Source: Tieghemiomyces parasiticus (lineage: Eukaryota > Kickxellomycota > Dimargaritomycetes > Dimargaritales > Dimargaritaceae). Taken from it: 34,596 nt of DNA. The DNA lies in assembly GCA_027575765.1 (NCBI GenBank), contig JANBPT010000466.1, positions 1 through 34,596 of the forward strand, in the 5' to 3' direction. A program made the position numbers and the translations under genes. Shown here in pieces: positions 21,122-31,613 of the stretch (its first letter is position 1; each line of letters opens with the position of its first letter). The notes beneath the pieces were generated by a model. It saw only the letters and a list, made by a program, of their open reading frames with translations. It was not told where the DNA came from and did not search any database.

Positions 21122-23304
21122 ATGGCCGACCACGCCGTACCGTCTACCTCTGCGAACGGCTCCGCCGAGGAAGTCGGCCTTATCAATGGCCAAGTTCCAC
21201 CCAAGGTAAGCTCACTTGGTCAGGAGTGAATAGCCCAACGCTGCACGGGCACCGGTCTCGGTTTGCCGGCCCCGTGGCTCCCGATTCCACGGGGTCATGT
21301 ATCCCCGCCCCTGCTCCCTCATCCCGACAAGGACCGTGCCCCTGCGCCCGTGGTCAACGTGACGGGGTACCATCCCCCTAACTGGCTGCCAGCCGAGGTC
21401 CTTGGGTCCGTCGGTGGTGTTGGGGACTTGCCCAACTAAGGAGAGACGGCAGGGGTGGGCGCATCATCGATCGGTGGGGTTAGGGGTCGACCGCAGAGGA
21501 TTCCAAGGTATAGAGTGGTGGACGCAACCCTGGTGACCAAGGCAGTCGCCCCCCTGGCGCCAGCACTCGATCTCAAGAATAATAGATTGCCTCCGGAGCT
21601 ATATATTCACAGCCCTAGCCCACCCGCCCTGGCCGTACGTCAGATTTATCGCTGATCCCTCGATTATACTTTCCCATCCTGCACTATCCCTTGCTGGTAC
21701 CACCGCCCATGGTCTCCCCCTTCCTTGTCCAGCGCTCGCGCAAGGCCGTCGTTCTCTACAGCGTCGGTATCCTGTCGCTCCTGGCCGTGACCGCCGCCGC
21801 TGGCTACAGCCTGGCCAAAGGCGGCAATTTCGACGCTAGCCAGCCTGGCAATGACGCCTCGCGCCCCCGGGCCCGCAATGTCATCATGATGATCTCTGAC
21901 GGATTCGGCCCGGCCTCGGAGACGTTTGCGCGCAGTTACCATCAGACTATCAACGAGCAGGACGTGTCGTGGAAGTCCCCGCTCGACGAGCTGCTGGTGG
22001 GCGCCTCACGGACCAGATCCTCAAACAGCTTGATCACTGACTCGGCCGCTGGTGCCACCGCCTTCTCATGCGCTCTGAAGAGCTACAACGGCGCCATCGG
22101 CGTGGCTCCCGACGAGACCCCCTGCGGGACCGTGCTGGAGGCTGCCAAGCGTAAGGGGCTACTCACCGGCCTCGTTGCCACTAGCCGTATCACCCACGCT
22201 ACCCCGGCCGCCTTCTCGGCCCATGTGGTGCAGCGCAACATGGAGGACCTCATCGCTCAGCAGCAGATCGGCAACTATTCCATGGGCCGCGTCGTCGACT
22301 TGATGCTGGGCGGCGGCGCCTGTCATTTCGTACCTATGAGCGCCGAGCGCAGCTGCCGAACCGATAATGTGGACGTCCTGCGCGCCGCCCGTGAGGACTA
22401 CGGCTTCACCCACTTATCCTCCGCTGCCGAGCTCGAGGCCCTCACCCCGGGCAATACCCGCCTCCCAGTATTGGGTCTGTTCGCTGACGACCATATGGAA
22501 TACGAGATTGACCGGTCGCACAGCCACCAGCCTGCCCTGGCCGACATGGCCACTAAGGCCCTTGATCTCCTCAAGCACGCCAGCGCGGGCCAGTCCGAAG
22601 GATTCTTTTTGATGATTGAGGGCAGCCGGATCGACATGGCTGCCCACGCCAACGACCCGGCCACCCACGTACACGAGGTCGAGGCGTACTGGGAAGCAGT
22701 GCGGGTGGTCAAAAAGTTCGTGGACGAGAACCCCGGGACCGTCCTGGTATCGACCAGCGACCACGAGACAGGCGGCCTCACCATTGGCCGCCAGCTCAAC
22801 ACAACCTACCCGGAGTACGTATGGCACCCGGAAGCCCTCACCCCGGTCACCCGCAGCATGGAAAAGGCCGCCCTTGAGCTCCTTTCCTACAACGCCGGGG
22901 ACGAGCGTCGGCGCTTCGTCCGTAAGGTGGTCCTCCCGCAGTGGCTCGGGGTCACCGACGCCACCGACAAGGAAATCAAGCAGTTGAGTACCCATACCGA
23001 CTATTACGAGCTACGCGAGACCCTCACCGAAATGATCAGCCGTCGTGCCCTCATTGGATGGTCCACCCACGGCCACACGGGCGTCGACGTGAACCTCTAC
23101 GCCTACGGAGCCGGCGCCGACTTCCTCCGCGGCAACCACGAGAACACCGAGGTCGGCGAGTTTATCGTCAAGGCCCTCGATCTTGATCTTCAGGCTGTCA
23201 CCGATCATATCCAAAATGACTCTACCCATCAGCCCCGGCCGGACGTCCCTGAGAAGTTCTTGTACCGCCGGTCGGATTGCGTCCATGAGATGCATTACCA
23301 CTAG
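21122..23304 (+). CDS. PHO8: Vacuolar-type alkaline phosphatase (Pho8 family), type II membrane protein
   Basis: Exon 1 (21122-21205, 28 codons, donor GTAAGC) joins in phase 0 to exon 2 (21733-23304, acceptor TGTCCAG), total 551 residues. Residues 1-32 are a short cytosolic tail; about 33-53 form a signal anchor (AVVLYSVGILSLLAVTAAAGY). The catalytic domain has all family sites: MISDGFG (first zinc/Mg Asp), the phosphorylated serine in ITDSAAGAT (Ser132), MIEGSRIDMAAHAND (metal ligands), STSDHETGG and STHGHTG. The intron of 527 bp is much longer than the others here and contains a TATA box (21600-21607), 109 bp before an in-frame ATG at 21709 that would start MVSPFLVQ-RSRK. So a shorter form with another N-terminus is possible. 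The enzyme hydrolyses phosphomonoesters in the vacuole lumen. Confidence 0.92.
21600..21607 (+). promoter_or_regulatory. TATA box inside alkaline phosphatase intron 1
   Basis: TATATATT lies 109 bp upstream of the in-frame ATG 21709 (cgcccATGG), with no ATG in between. It could drive a second transcript that lacks the first exon. Confidence 0.45.
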
Positions 23305-24579
23305 ACGTATGGTATGGGCTTGTCCTCTGCATTTGCCGGTAGCTTGGTATCAAGGTTTCGCTGTTTTGTATCCCTACATCGTTTTTCACCATAAATTATT
23401 TAGCATTGATTCGAAATGGCCTATGAAGGAAAATACTGTCGGGGTATATGGTACGATATGTGGGCAGCCCCTCCGTATTCTCATACACTTTGGCGCCGCT
23501 GGTCGCCGGCTAAGTCCCAAAGGAGCTCAGAGGTTGGTAGAGTTGCGCTACTTAAGGCCCCGCTCTGGGCCGGTGACCATGGGGGTTATTGAAGTTTGGC
23601 AGGCTCCAACTAGCCGCTTACTCCCCACTAGGAGCCCCGTGCATTGGACAAGTGGCCCCGGATAGGTTCATGGGGATGGATTCAGATAAACGGCTATGCT
23701 TTACTAAAGGAACTGATAAAGATCCGTTGAGCAGTTCACGCCAGTAGTTCTGACCGCCCTATCCCGGTGATGGAGCTGGGTCGTCGAAAATTCCTTCATC
23801 CAGGCCTCCACAGCCGATTCTAGCGAGCGATTTGCTTGAAGCTCATGACGAGCCTCTATTTAGTCGTTCGGAACTGCCTAGGGTTACAATGAGGAGGAGA
23901 GGGGAAGCTAGGGTGGGATTGTAGGGTGAAATCTATGGGTTTTTGATGATGATGATTATTTGATTCCTGAGATGGAAGGGCTGGTTTGGGTAAGTGTGAA
24001 TCAACTAATAGAGCCACGTTTGGACGATGGAACCTACTGCGGGCAGCATGGTAAGCTTCGACCCGTCGCTATTCCGACTGGAGACTCTAAAATTCAGTCC
24101 CTATTGCATATCATGGCCGATAGAGAGCTTCGTGTAACCTTAGGGTTTAGCGTTCCTAGGTACAATCACACACTCTCACACCTGTTGACGAAACCCCTCT
24201 TAACCGATTACTAAGTATTTTGCGGTTGCAGACGAAGGGGAGGGAGTTGGCACCGGTCTATTCATTACTATTTATAATAATGTCGTGCTCGACAGATAGA
24301 GGTACCAGTGAGTGGTCCCTTAGAGAGAGAATAGTCCACAAATTATCCTGCGGAAAATGGCGAGGTCATCCCAGCAGATGCTTGGTACTTGTCTTAAGGA
24401 GCTGAGGGGAGAATCATAGATTAGGTTAAACAAAATCATTAAATAGTTTTAGGCTGGACGTCTCAGATCGTAGTGTTCCAGATAAAACCTGGGAGAATCA
24501 ACAATGCTGAATCAATTGGTATAAACCACACCAGGATTGAACCATTTCTGACTTCACACCTTGCTTTTTTTGACCATCC
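23305..24579. other. Intergenic region after alkaline phosphatase
   Basis: No gene recognised. It holds the phosphatase 3' UTR (ATAAATTATT near 23390) and a short GAT repeat (about 23945-23956). A plus-strand frame at 23960-24214 has no domain features. Confidence 0.4.
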
Positions 24580-25690
24580 AGCATGTCTACTTTTGAAGCC
24601 CCCACTCTCCCACTCCACCTAAAAATAAACCAGGCGTGGTGTATGGGTCCTTATTAATAATTACTATCTAGAGGAACGCAAGTCAGGTGCTATTCTAGAT
24701 GCTTTGACTTCCAAGCTGGGCCTGGCTGCCCCTATCCACTCCACCATCCACAAGTGGCTGACTTGCTTTCGCACAGGTCACTACTCTTTTGCAGATGACC
24801 CTTGTTCTGGCCACCCATCAGATGACATTGGTGGATATTATGAGGACGTGATCCTGAGGCGGCTGGGGATGACCCTCAACTGACTGCTGAGCAGCTGGCC
24901 TGGGCCTGCCATACTTCTCCTAGTACCATGTGCAATGGCCCGCATAGGGACCTGGGTTTGCACAGCTATTTCAATCACTGGGTCCCTCTCCCCACGGCCT
25001 CACCAATGACCAGCACCACCAGTGGGTACGATTTGCCACCAAGTTCCTGGAGGAGTTCAATGGGGCCAGTGACTACCTGCTGGGCCCCATTGTCACAGGT
25101 GATGAGATAAGGATATACTTTTATGATCCCCCCCCCTGCTGGCTCTAGTTGCTGGAGGGGGTGTCCTAAAGGTGGCTCTGTCCCAACTGGGACCCACCGA
25201 GGCCATACCTTACCCAGGGTGGTGCTGACCAGTTTTTTCACTAGGCGTGGCCTATTACACCTGAGTGTCAAGCCCCCCTGGTGTCAAGGTCTCTGCCAAA
25301 CTCTATGTAGAGTACGGGCTGGAGCCCATGGTCCAGGCCTGGGTGGATGCATACGGAAGCCTCGACCATCATCCTCCATGACTCTACCATGGTAATGCAC
25401 CACTGCATCGTGCTGCAGCTACCCCGACCTACATTTCCGACTCTTAACTCAAACTTCGTTTGGCCACTCCCCACAGTCCTGCTGACCTGACTCCCTGTGA
25501 CTTCTGGCTGTTCAGGAATGTCAAATAGCGGCTGAAGGATAAGAAGTTCACCACACTGGAGGTAGGCTGTGGACGCCTGGCGGTCGGAATTAGCTAAACT
25601 CCAATCAAATGGCTTAAGAGTCCGTTATAATGGCTGGATAGAAAGTGCTTGCCGAGTAGTGTAGGGCGGTGGTAATTATTATAAATAAAC
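24580..25690 (+). pseudogene. Decayed mariner-type (Tc1/mariner) transposase
   Basis: Pieces of a mariner transposase are found in order but in shifting frames with stops. There is an N-terminal helix-turn-helix end (HSTIHKWLTCFRTGHYSFADD then PCSGHPSDD, from about 24740), then DPQLTAEQLAWACHTSPST and HWVPLP (24870-24990), then the first catalytic Asp in IVTGDE (about 25090-25106), a degenerate middle with HDSTMVMHH (about 25375), and the third catalytic region ADLTPCDFWLFRNVK, a stop, RLKDKKFTTLE (25481-25565). A C-terminal remnant resembling the family end (RYNGWIESACR) follows near 25620. At least two frameshifts and several stops make it inactive. Terminal inverted repeats were not located. 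Confidence 0.75.
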
Positions 25691-26146
25691 ATCTTTTAAA
25701 GTCGAAAGCCTCAAAACAAATGGTATCACCTACATACATCTACCTGATTGTGCCACATGTTGACAACGACCTTGAATCACCGCACACAGTAAGTCTAAAG
25801 CGTGTAAATTCGTTATATGCATGACAACATACAACATGCTAAGTGCTAGAATTTCGCGGAATGAGGGGTTCAATTATCTGTATTTACTAATCTACCGAGC
25901 AAGCCCAACTCTTTTGTGAAGGGCACAATCTCGGCCTCCCCATCTTACCGCGGTCATCCCGGAGCTGGCCTCCGCCTATGCTGTTGAGTTATAGGAGAAC
26001 TTTAGGTCGCAATTAGACAAGCCGACCACTGCGTGACCCCTGCTGTTAACTGTGAGAAGGTCTTTGTTGGCTCTTTATGACATAAATGAGATAGCCAAAC
26101 CAAGTACACGGCAGTGCAGACAATCACATTATCAAAGAGGTCCCCC
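25691..26146. other. Unassigned spacer between mariner remnant and Gypsy 5' LTR
   Basis: AT-rich on the left, more GC-rich near 25930-25980. No coding feature or RNA gene was recognised. Confidence 0.4.
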
Positions 26147-26457
26147 TGTAACCAATGGGCCAGCCAGGAGGCCCCCGCCCTTCTGCAGAGAACTCCAACA
26201 GTACAACAGAGAGATCGCCCGCAAACACGCATAACAAGTGCAAGGCCACCCAACCGCCCCAGCGAGTCCAACAGACGGTATCGCGTCACCCCGGCCCCAA
26301 GAATACTTATAGCAAGCGAGGTGCCCATAACAGCCTGATTGCACTAAGTGTGCAACTAATAAACGTTTCATTTCTCATTCTGGCCCGCTTGCCATTTGGA
26401 CCCCTCTTGGCCGTTTTCCCTACTTGTCCCCTCCCTTGGGACGCACACCCCGTCACA
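26147..26457 (+). repeat. 5' LTR (311 bp)
   Basis: It begins TGTAACCAATGGG and ends CCCCGTCACA. Promoter element TTATAG at about 26307-26312; predicted RNA start near 26346, about 37 bp downstream; AATAAA at 26358-26363. The segment AAGTGTGCAACTAA at 26346-26359 is the self-priming sequence. Confidence 0.92.
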
Positions 26458-26461
26458 ACTT

Positions 26462-26475
26462 TTAGTTGCACACTT
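26462..26475 (+). promoter_or_regulatory. Primer-binding site complementary to the element's own LTR (self-priming)
   Basis: TTAGTTGCACACTT, four bases downstream of the 5' LTR, is the exact reverse complement of LTR positions 26346-26359. In Tf1/sushi-type elements the first bases of the RNA fold back on such a site and serve as primer after cleavage. The site does not begin with TGG, as a tRNA-primed site would. Confidence 0.8.
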
Positions 26476-26514
26476 CTTATAAGCAACGCCAACGCATCCC
26501 GCCCCACCTAAAGC

Positions 26515-27276
26515 ATGGACGCCCTACGAGACATACCAATGCACCTGGTGGGCTACCTCCGTGAGGTAACCCCCATCTTCACAGCTGATCTAGCGGGGCC
26601 CACCTTTGAGACCTGGTTCTCTACCACAGAGCCAGTCCTGCAGTCCTTAGCCCAATACGCGGGACACCAAGGTGAGCAAGCCATGTTCATACTGATCCGA
26701 ATGCTCCTGGGGCCCACTGTGCTGGAAGGACTAGCCCGCCGACGTGTACAGGACTGGGCCACCCTAGTCCAGTACCTCAAGAAAAGCTACCCCACAGACC
26801 GCTGGAGAAACCACTATGCAGACCGCCTCACTCAAGGAACATTATTCCAAGGAATGGAAATTGAGGACGCAGCAACCCTGGCCATTGACGTAACCTGGTA
26901 CCTAGGTGCCGCCTCCATCTGGGCCGTCCAAGTAGCTGAGGCATTCCTAGTCCAGTTCTCCCCAGCCCTGGTTAACGCCCCCAACGACCTGTTTGACACC
27001 GAAGGCATAACCGCACAGAACCTCCCAGAATTCCTAGACCGCGCAGCACAAGCCGCTAAGCTAGCCAAGAAGCGACAGGAATACATGCGCAAGTATGTAG
27101 CCCCCAGCCCCACCAGACTCAGCACCCCTGCTCCACACGCCCCCACTACCACGGAGGGTGCCAAGCCCAGTCAGCCAAAATCCACCAAGTTCCAGCGCAT
27201 GCAAGACCGAGCCCTGCGCGCGGAAGCCAAGCTGGCAGTCCAGGAGAAAGGTGACACCAAGGCGGGAAACGCCTAG
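26515..27276 (+). CDS. gag: Gag of the Gypsy element (253 aa)
   Basis: An intact frame from ATG 26515, 57 bp after the LTR, to TAG 27274-27276. The central part (about residues 30-180) has the helical look of a retrotransposon capsid, with TFETWFSTTEPVLQSL and WATLVQYLKKSYPTDRWRNHYADRL, the latter like the Retrotrans_gag core. The C-terminus is Pro/Thr- then Lys-rich and basic, and it has no CCHC zinc knuckle. It ends in the -1 frameshift site. It is the only element gene with no internal stop. Confidence 0.85.
   Translation: MDALRDIPMHLVGYLREVTPIFTADLAGPTFETWFSTTEPVLQSLAQYAGHQGEQAMFILIRMLLGPTVLEGLARRRVQDWATLVQYLKKSYPTDRWRNHYADRLTQGTLFQGMEIEDAATLAIDVTWYLGAASIWAVQVAEAFLVQFSPALVNAPNDLFDTEGITAQNLPEFLDRAAQAAKLAKKRQEYMRKYVAPSPTRLSTPAPHAPTTTEGAKPSQPKSTKFQRMQDRALRAEAKLAVQEKGDTKAGNA
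27264..27276 (+). promoter_or_regulatory. -1 ribosomal frameshift site between gag and pol
   Basis: The gag codons are GCG GGA AAC GCC TAG; the heptamer G GGA AAC (27264-27270) fits the X XXY YYZ rule. Slipping back one base moves ribosomes into the frame of pol (codon phase of 27270). I see no obvious stem-loop in the next 50 bases. Confidence 0.7.
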
Positions 27277-30200
27277 GGACGCCAGGACACGGGGCCAAGG
27301 TCGCAGCATTTCTACCCTCTAAGAATAAACGACCTCTCCCCCTCTCCAAACCTGACGTCCCAGACCCCCACTGGAGATATCTGAGAGATGCCACCATTGG
27401 TAAACTCCCCCTAGAGGCAGCAGCCAATCAAGGGGCCGCCCGCTCCCTCATCACCTATCCAACTGCCCAGTGCCTAGGACTACGTATCAGACGCAAGTGG
27501 CGACCGGCCCTGCAACCCTGCTGGGGCAACTCCCCTGCCCGCATTCTAGGCACAGCCAAAGGTTGCTTCACCACCAGCGAATCAACCCGACATTGATGGC
27601 TCCACTTTGTAGTGGTTGACGAGGCCCTAGGAATTGAGTGCTTAGTTGGACGGCCAGACCTAGACTCCCTGGGTCTAGATCTCTGCCAGAGACCAGATCC
27701 CTCAAACAAGGACACCCCCCAGATCACGGACGTAAGCCCCTCCACAGACAGGCCAGCACCCCAAGACCAGGAGACCATAGACGCCCCTCAAGAAACCAGC
27801 ACTGTGGTGCAGCGCAAGCTTAGGGCCCCCCTTGGCCTACCAGCATCCTTCTTCCATCAACTGAGAGACCCCCAAAAGGACCCCAAATTTTGGAGAGCGG
27901 ACTCCATGTACCCGGCCGTGAACCAAGCCAACGTGGTAGCCCGGATACACACTCAAGCCATCAATGACAAGGAACAGCAGTTGCTTGTACGCAGCATCAT
28001 GAAGGGATCTCAAGCTTTGCGGGAGTACCCCTTGGGGTGCCCCCCGCCATGCACCCTGACACTTATACGCCCCCCTCTTAGAGACGACACTCAACTTCTC
28101 TTTATCTCACAAGCCCCCCACAGCAAAGGGGACCGGGAGTTCATGGACAAGTTTGTAGCCACCAGACTGACCCACGGCATAGATGAACCTGGCTCAGCCC
28201 ACGCTAACCTGCCAGTCTACTCCCTGCCAAAACCCAACACCAAGGCCCGGAGAGTCATCCTAGATGACAGCGTAGGGAGCGCCCTCAACATGAACCCCAT
28301 AGGCATTGATCTCCCCCATCTACACACTGTCCGCCAATTTGTAGGCAACGCAAAGATCATAACCAGCTTGGATCTAGCCTCATTGTGCTGATATTAGGCC
28401 CAAGTCTAATACCATAACCAAAAGGCTATTCTACTATCACAGAATATGTGGTTCTGAAATAGTAGACTTGGACTTTACCTTGGGAAAATCTAATGTGGTG
28501 GTTCCCAATCACCACACTCATACTTCACTGCCATTTGCCTGCACCCAGACTGCCGCGATTTCTGGACCTTTGACGGTGGAATCCATGGCAAGGTAAGGCC
28601 CACGCGCTTAGTACAAGGCAACAGCCAGAGCCCAGCCATTGCCCACACCTTACTCATGCATGTTTTTAGCGAACTCCCTACCCTAAAGGGCCGCCTGCTA
28701 GGTTATATGGACAACATCTATATCAAGAGCACCACTGGGCATTGAGAGCACCACATCCAAGACGTTCAGAAGTTCATTGTGAAACTGGCCGAATGGAACC
28801 TGACGGTAAACCTGGACAAGAGTGTATTCCTGGGGACGCAGGACCTAGACATCCTTGGCTACAGGTGGTCATGTGGCGGGACCTGGACCCTCCCAGACTA
28901 CCAAATAGCCTCCCTGCAGAACATGCCCATGCCCAACTCAATCAAGGACATCCAGAGGCTCACTGGTGGTGTCAACGCCATCTTGGGGCACCTTCCTTGG
29001 GCAGCAGCCCTCTTGGCCCCCTTCTACGCACTCACCGGACAGACGCGACTACGCAAGGCTGACCAGGCGGCGCTCCACCCCCACTGGGTTGACCTGCAAC
29101 AGGCACTCCAAAACATGGCCCATCTTCACGAACCAGGACCCAGTGAACCGCTAACCATACAGGTAGATGCCGCCAAAGCGGGCATTGGGGCAGTGCTCCT
29201 AGGTTACCCTCAGGGACGGGCCCACCAAGCCAGCATTGTAGCCTACTTCAGCAAAGCCTTTGATGGAGCACAAGGTTGCCGCCACCCGGGCTGGCGAGAA
29301 GCCTGGGGACTAGTGCAAGCGGTCCAGCACTTTTACACTTACCTAGATGGGTGCGTGGACTTACGCATCAAAGTAGATGCCACCACAGCCCTCAGCTTGT
29401 TCAACCATTGTGACACGTGCCAAGCCAACGAGTTAGGACGGTTCCAAGCTGAACTAGGAGCCCTAGGAGTCCATCACCACATGATACACCATTGGCCGGG
29501 AGTAACCCACCTAGCTGCCGACTGGCTCTCCCGATGCCTCACCCGTCTATGACCCCGCAAGGCCAAGCCTAATCCCCCCCCTGCCATAGTAGCCGCCATA
29601 CATCTCAATTGCCCCCCTCTTCCAGAAGAATTGGACAGCCACAATGACCAGGAGCGGGACAAGGTAGAGGACAGCTTAGCAGAATCAGCTTTGAGTCACA
29701 ACACCAAGCACAGTGACAACACTACGCTAGAGTCCACTGACCAGCCGCCCAGGTCACCCCCCGGTGAAAGCTCCCTAAGGGCGGCCATCCCCTCCGCCTG
29801 GCGGGTGGACCTGACGCCCAAGATACAACAGAACGACCTGCTCCTAGAGAAGTGGCGCACCCTATGCCAACAACGGGACACAATCCTGGGACATGATGAT
29901 GTCCTATTCACCGAAGTACGAGGCATGCGCCTAGCAAACAACCTGCTGGAGAAATTTGACGTCTCTGGTCCAGCGGGCACAATGGGCCGTTGGGTCACTG
30001 TGGCCCCCACCAACTGGGCTTGACTCACCATAGGAGAATGGCATCAGGCTTTAGGCCACCCCGGGCGAGATTGCCTAGCCGCCTTTGTCCGCTCACAGAT
30101 ATGGTGTGATAGGTTGCTAGAATTAACCGACCGGACGGTTAAGACATGTAGGCCGTGCCAACTACAAGCAATTGCCAACCATTGAACCACCCCCCAAAGC

Positions 30201-31613
30201 ACCGCCCTAGACACCCCGGCGCCGGGAAAACACCTTTACATTGACCTAGGAGCGGTAGGCAGTCTAGGTGACATTGAAACCCAGTTCCTCCTAGCTGTAG
30301 ACGCCGCCAGCCAATTCTACCAAGTGTTCCCCCTGGAACAGGCCACCACCACCGACATCACAAGTGCCTTGGCCAAGGGGTGGATACCCTTTTATGGTAA
30401 GCCGGAGGTCATCTCCTGCGACAATGGCCCCCAATTTACTAGCCAACTCTTCTCCTCCTTTGCTGAGGAGCACCATATCCGCATAATCCATTCTTCCGTC
30501 TATCACCCCATCTCGGACCTAGCAGAACAATTTATAGGAACCTTCAAGGAATCACTACGACGATGCCTCACGGAACAAGGCGGCCAAGGAGGATGGGTCC
30601 GCCATATACCACGCGTGGTAGCAGGGCATGCCATGCTACCCAACCCTGACACAGGGTTGACCCCTTGGGCTGCCCTACATCCGCTCAGGCCAGTCCTTAA
30701 CCCGGAGAGTCTAGTACTACACGCCAAAGAGTCTAACAGTACACATCAAGTCACCCAACGATGCCTAGAGCATCTCCAAGAAGTGCGTCAACGGAACCGT
30801 GGCCAAGCCATGCTGCGGGCAAATGCTCACGTCTCATGCCAACCATTCAGGGAGGGCGAATTGGTCACAGTCAAAGTTCTACCCAAGCCACCCAACATGG
30901 CAGCACGAATTGAAAGACGCACGGGTCCATACTTAGTACTAGAGCGGCAAGGCTTGGTATACCATCTGACCGAACTAGATGGCACCCCCCTGAGTCGCAC
31001 CTTCCACGGAGATCGTCTACTGCCATATCACCAAGGGGAAGAGGAAGCCAACCCAAGATCCAACGCACCCTCCCCGGACCCAGTATACAAGCCAGCCAGC
31101 AACCTTAGAGGACAAGTACCCTCAGAAATTCATCCGCCTTCCCAAACAAACGAGCCAACCGACCCCACAGAGGGAGGGGACGAGGACCTTCCGCAGGTCT
31201 GGGGCACCAGTCCCTTAGATCCCCTGGCCTTGCTCCTTGCCGACCCCCCACTTAGCCCGGTGAGCAGCCTAGAGCTAACCCCTCTCCCCAACAACACCCT
31301 GGGCCAAACCCTCAGTCCCACCCCCAGCGGAGAAGAAGGCTCGGCGGAAGACAACACCGAGCCCCCAAGCCCACTTGCCCTTGACCCGCCGGAACTAAGG
31401 TCAATGCCTCCAAACACAGAGTCATCCAACCCACTCCGGACCTGGGAGAGCAAGGAGCCACGGGGAGAAAAGAGGGAGCACCTCACCTCCCCGGAGGAGA
31501 CCCTCTGGCGCGAGACAGCGGGTTTTCCCAAACGACACAGGGCAGAGAAAGACACTGCGCCTAACGCCCAACAGACCCTGGATGACAGTCAACCGCCAGG
31601 GCAAAATATGTAA
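27270..31613 (+). pseudogene. pol: Pol of the Gypsy element: protease, RT, RNase H, integrase; five TGA stops plus an insertion
   Basis: A single frame runs from the frameshift site to TAA 31611-31613, whose bases lie in the 3' LTR. It is broken by TGA at 27594, 28743, 29550, 30021 and 30183, and by a 133-bp insertion at 28384 that is in frame in length (138 bp with the duplication) but carries stops. Protease region: NQGAARSLI (27426 on), where the family has D-[ST]-G, so the catalytic Asp is absent. RT: LPVYSLPKPN, LDLAS..YFTAI, and YMDN at 28704-28715. RNase H: about 29150-29530 (QVDAAKAGIGAVL...ADWLSR). Integrase: HHCC finger (30040-30170), Asp 30243, Asp 30420; the catalytic Glu position reads Gln, with Glu one residue earlier (30525). 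Expected stop origins are CGA to TGA changes. Product likely nonfunctional. Confidence 0.88.
28384..28516 (+). repeat. 133-bp interspersed repeat, copy 3, inserted in the RT with 5-bp target duplication
   Basis: The insertion runs from TGTGCTGATATT to ATCACCACA and is flanked by CTCAT on both sides (28379-28383, 28517-28521). Deleting the insert plus one copy of the duplication rebuilds GCC TCA TAC TTC, which reads ASYF as in the related RT at 1-1083. This fixes the exact ends of the element. Confidence 0.92.

Noticed and set aside
20550..21209. 219-codon plus-strand ORF
   Set aside because: Ser/Pro/Arg-rich artefact of a pyrimidine-rich, ATG-free leader; no true ATG start.
22398..22995. Minus-strand ORFs of 134 and 193 codons
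   Set aside because: Antisense shadows of the alkaline phosphatase catalytic domain.
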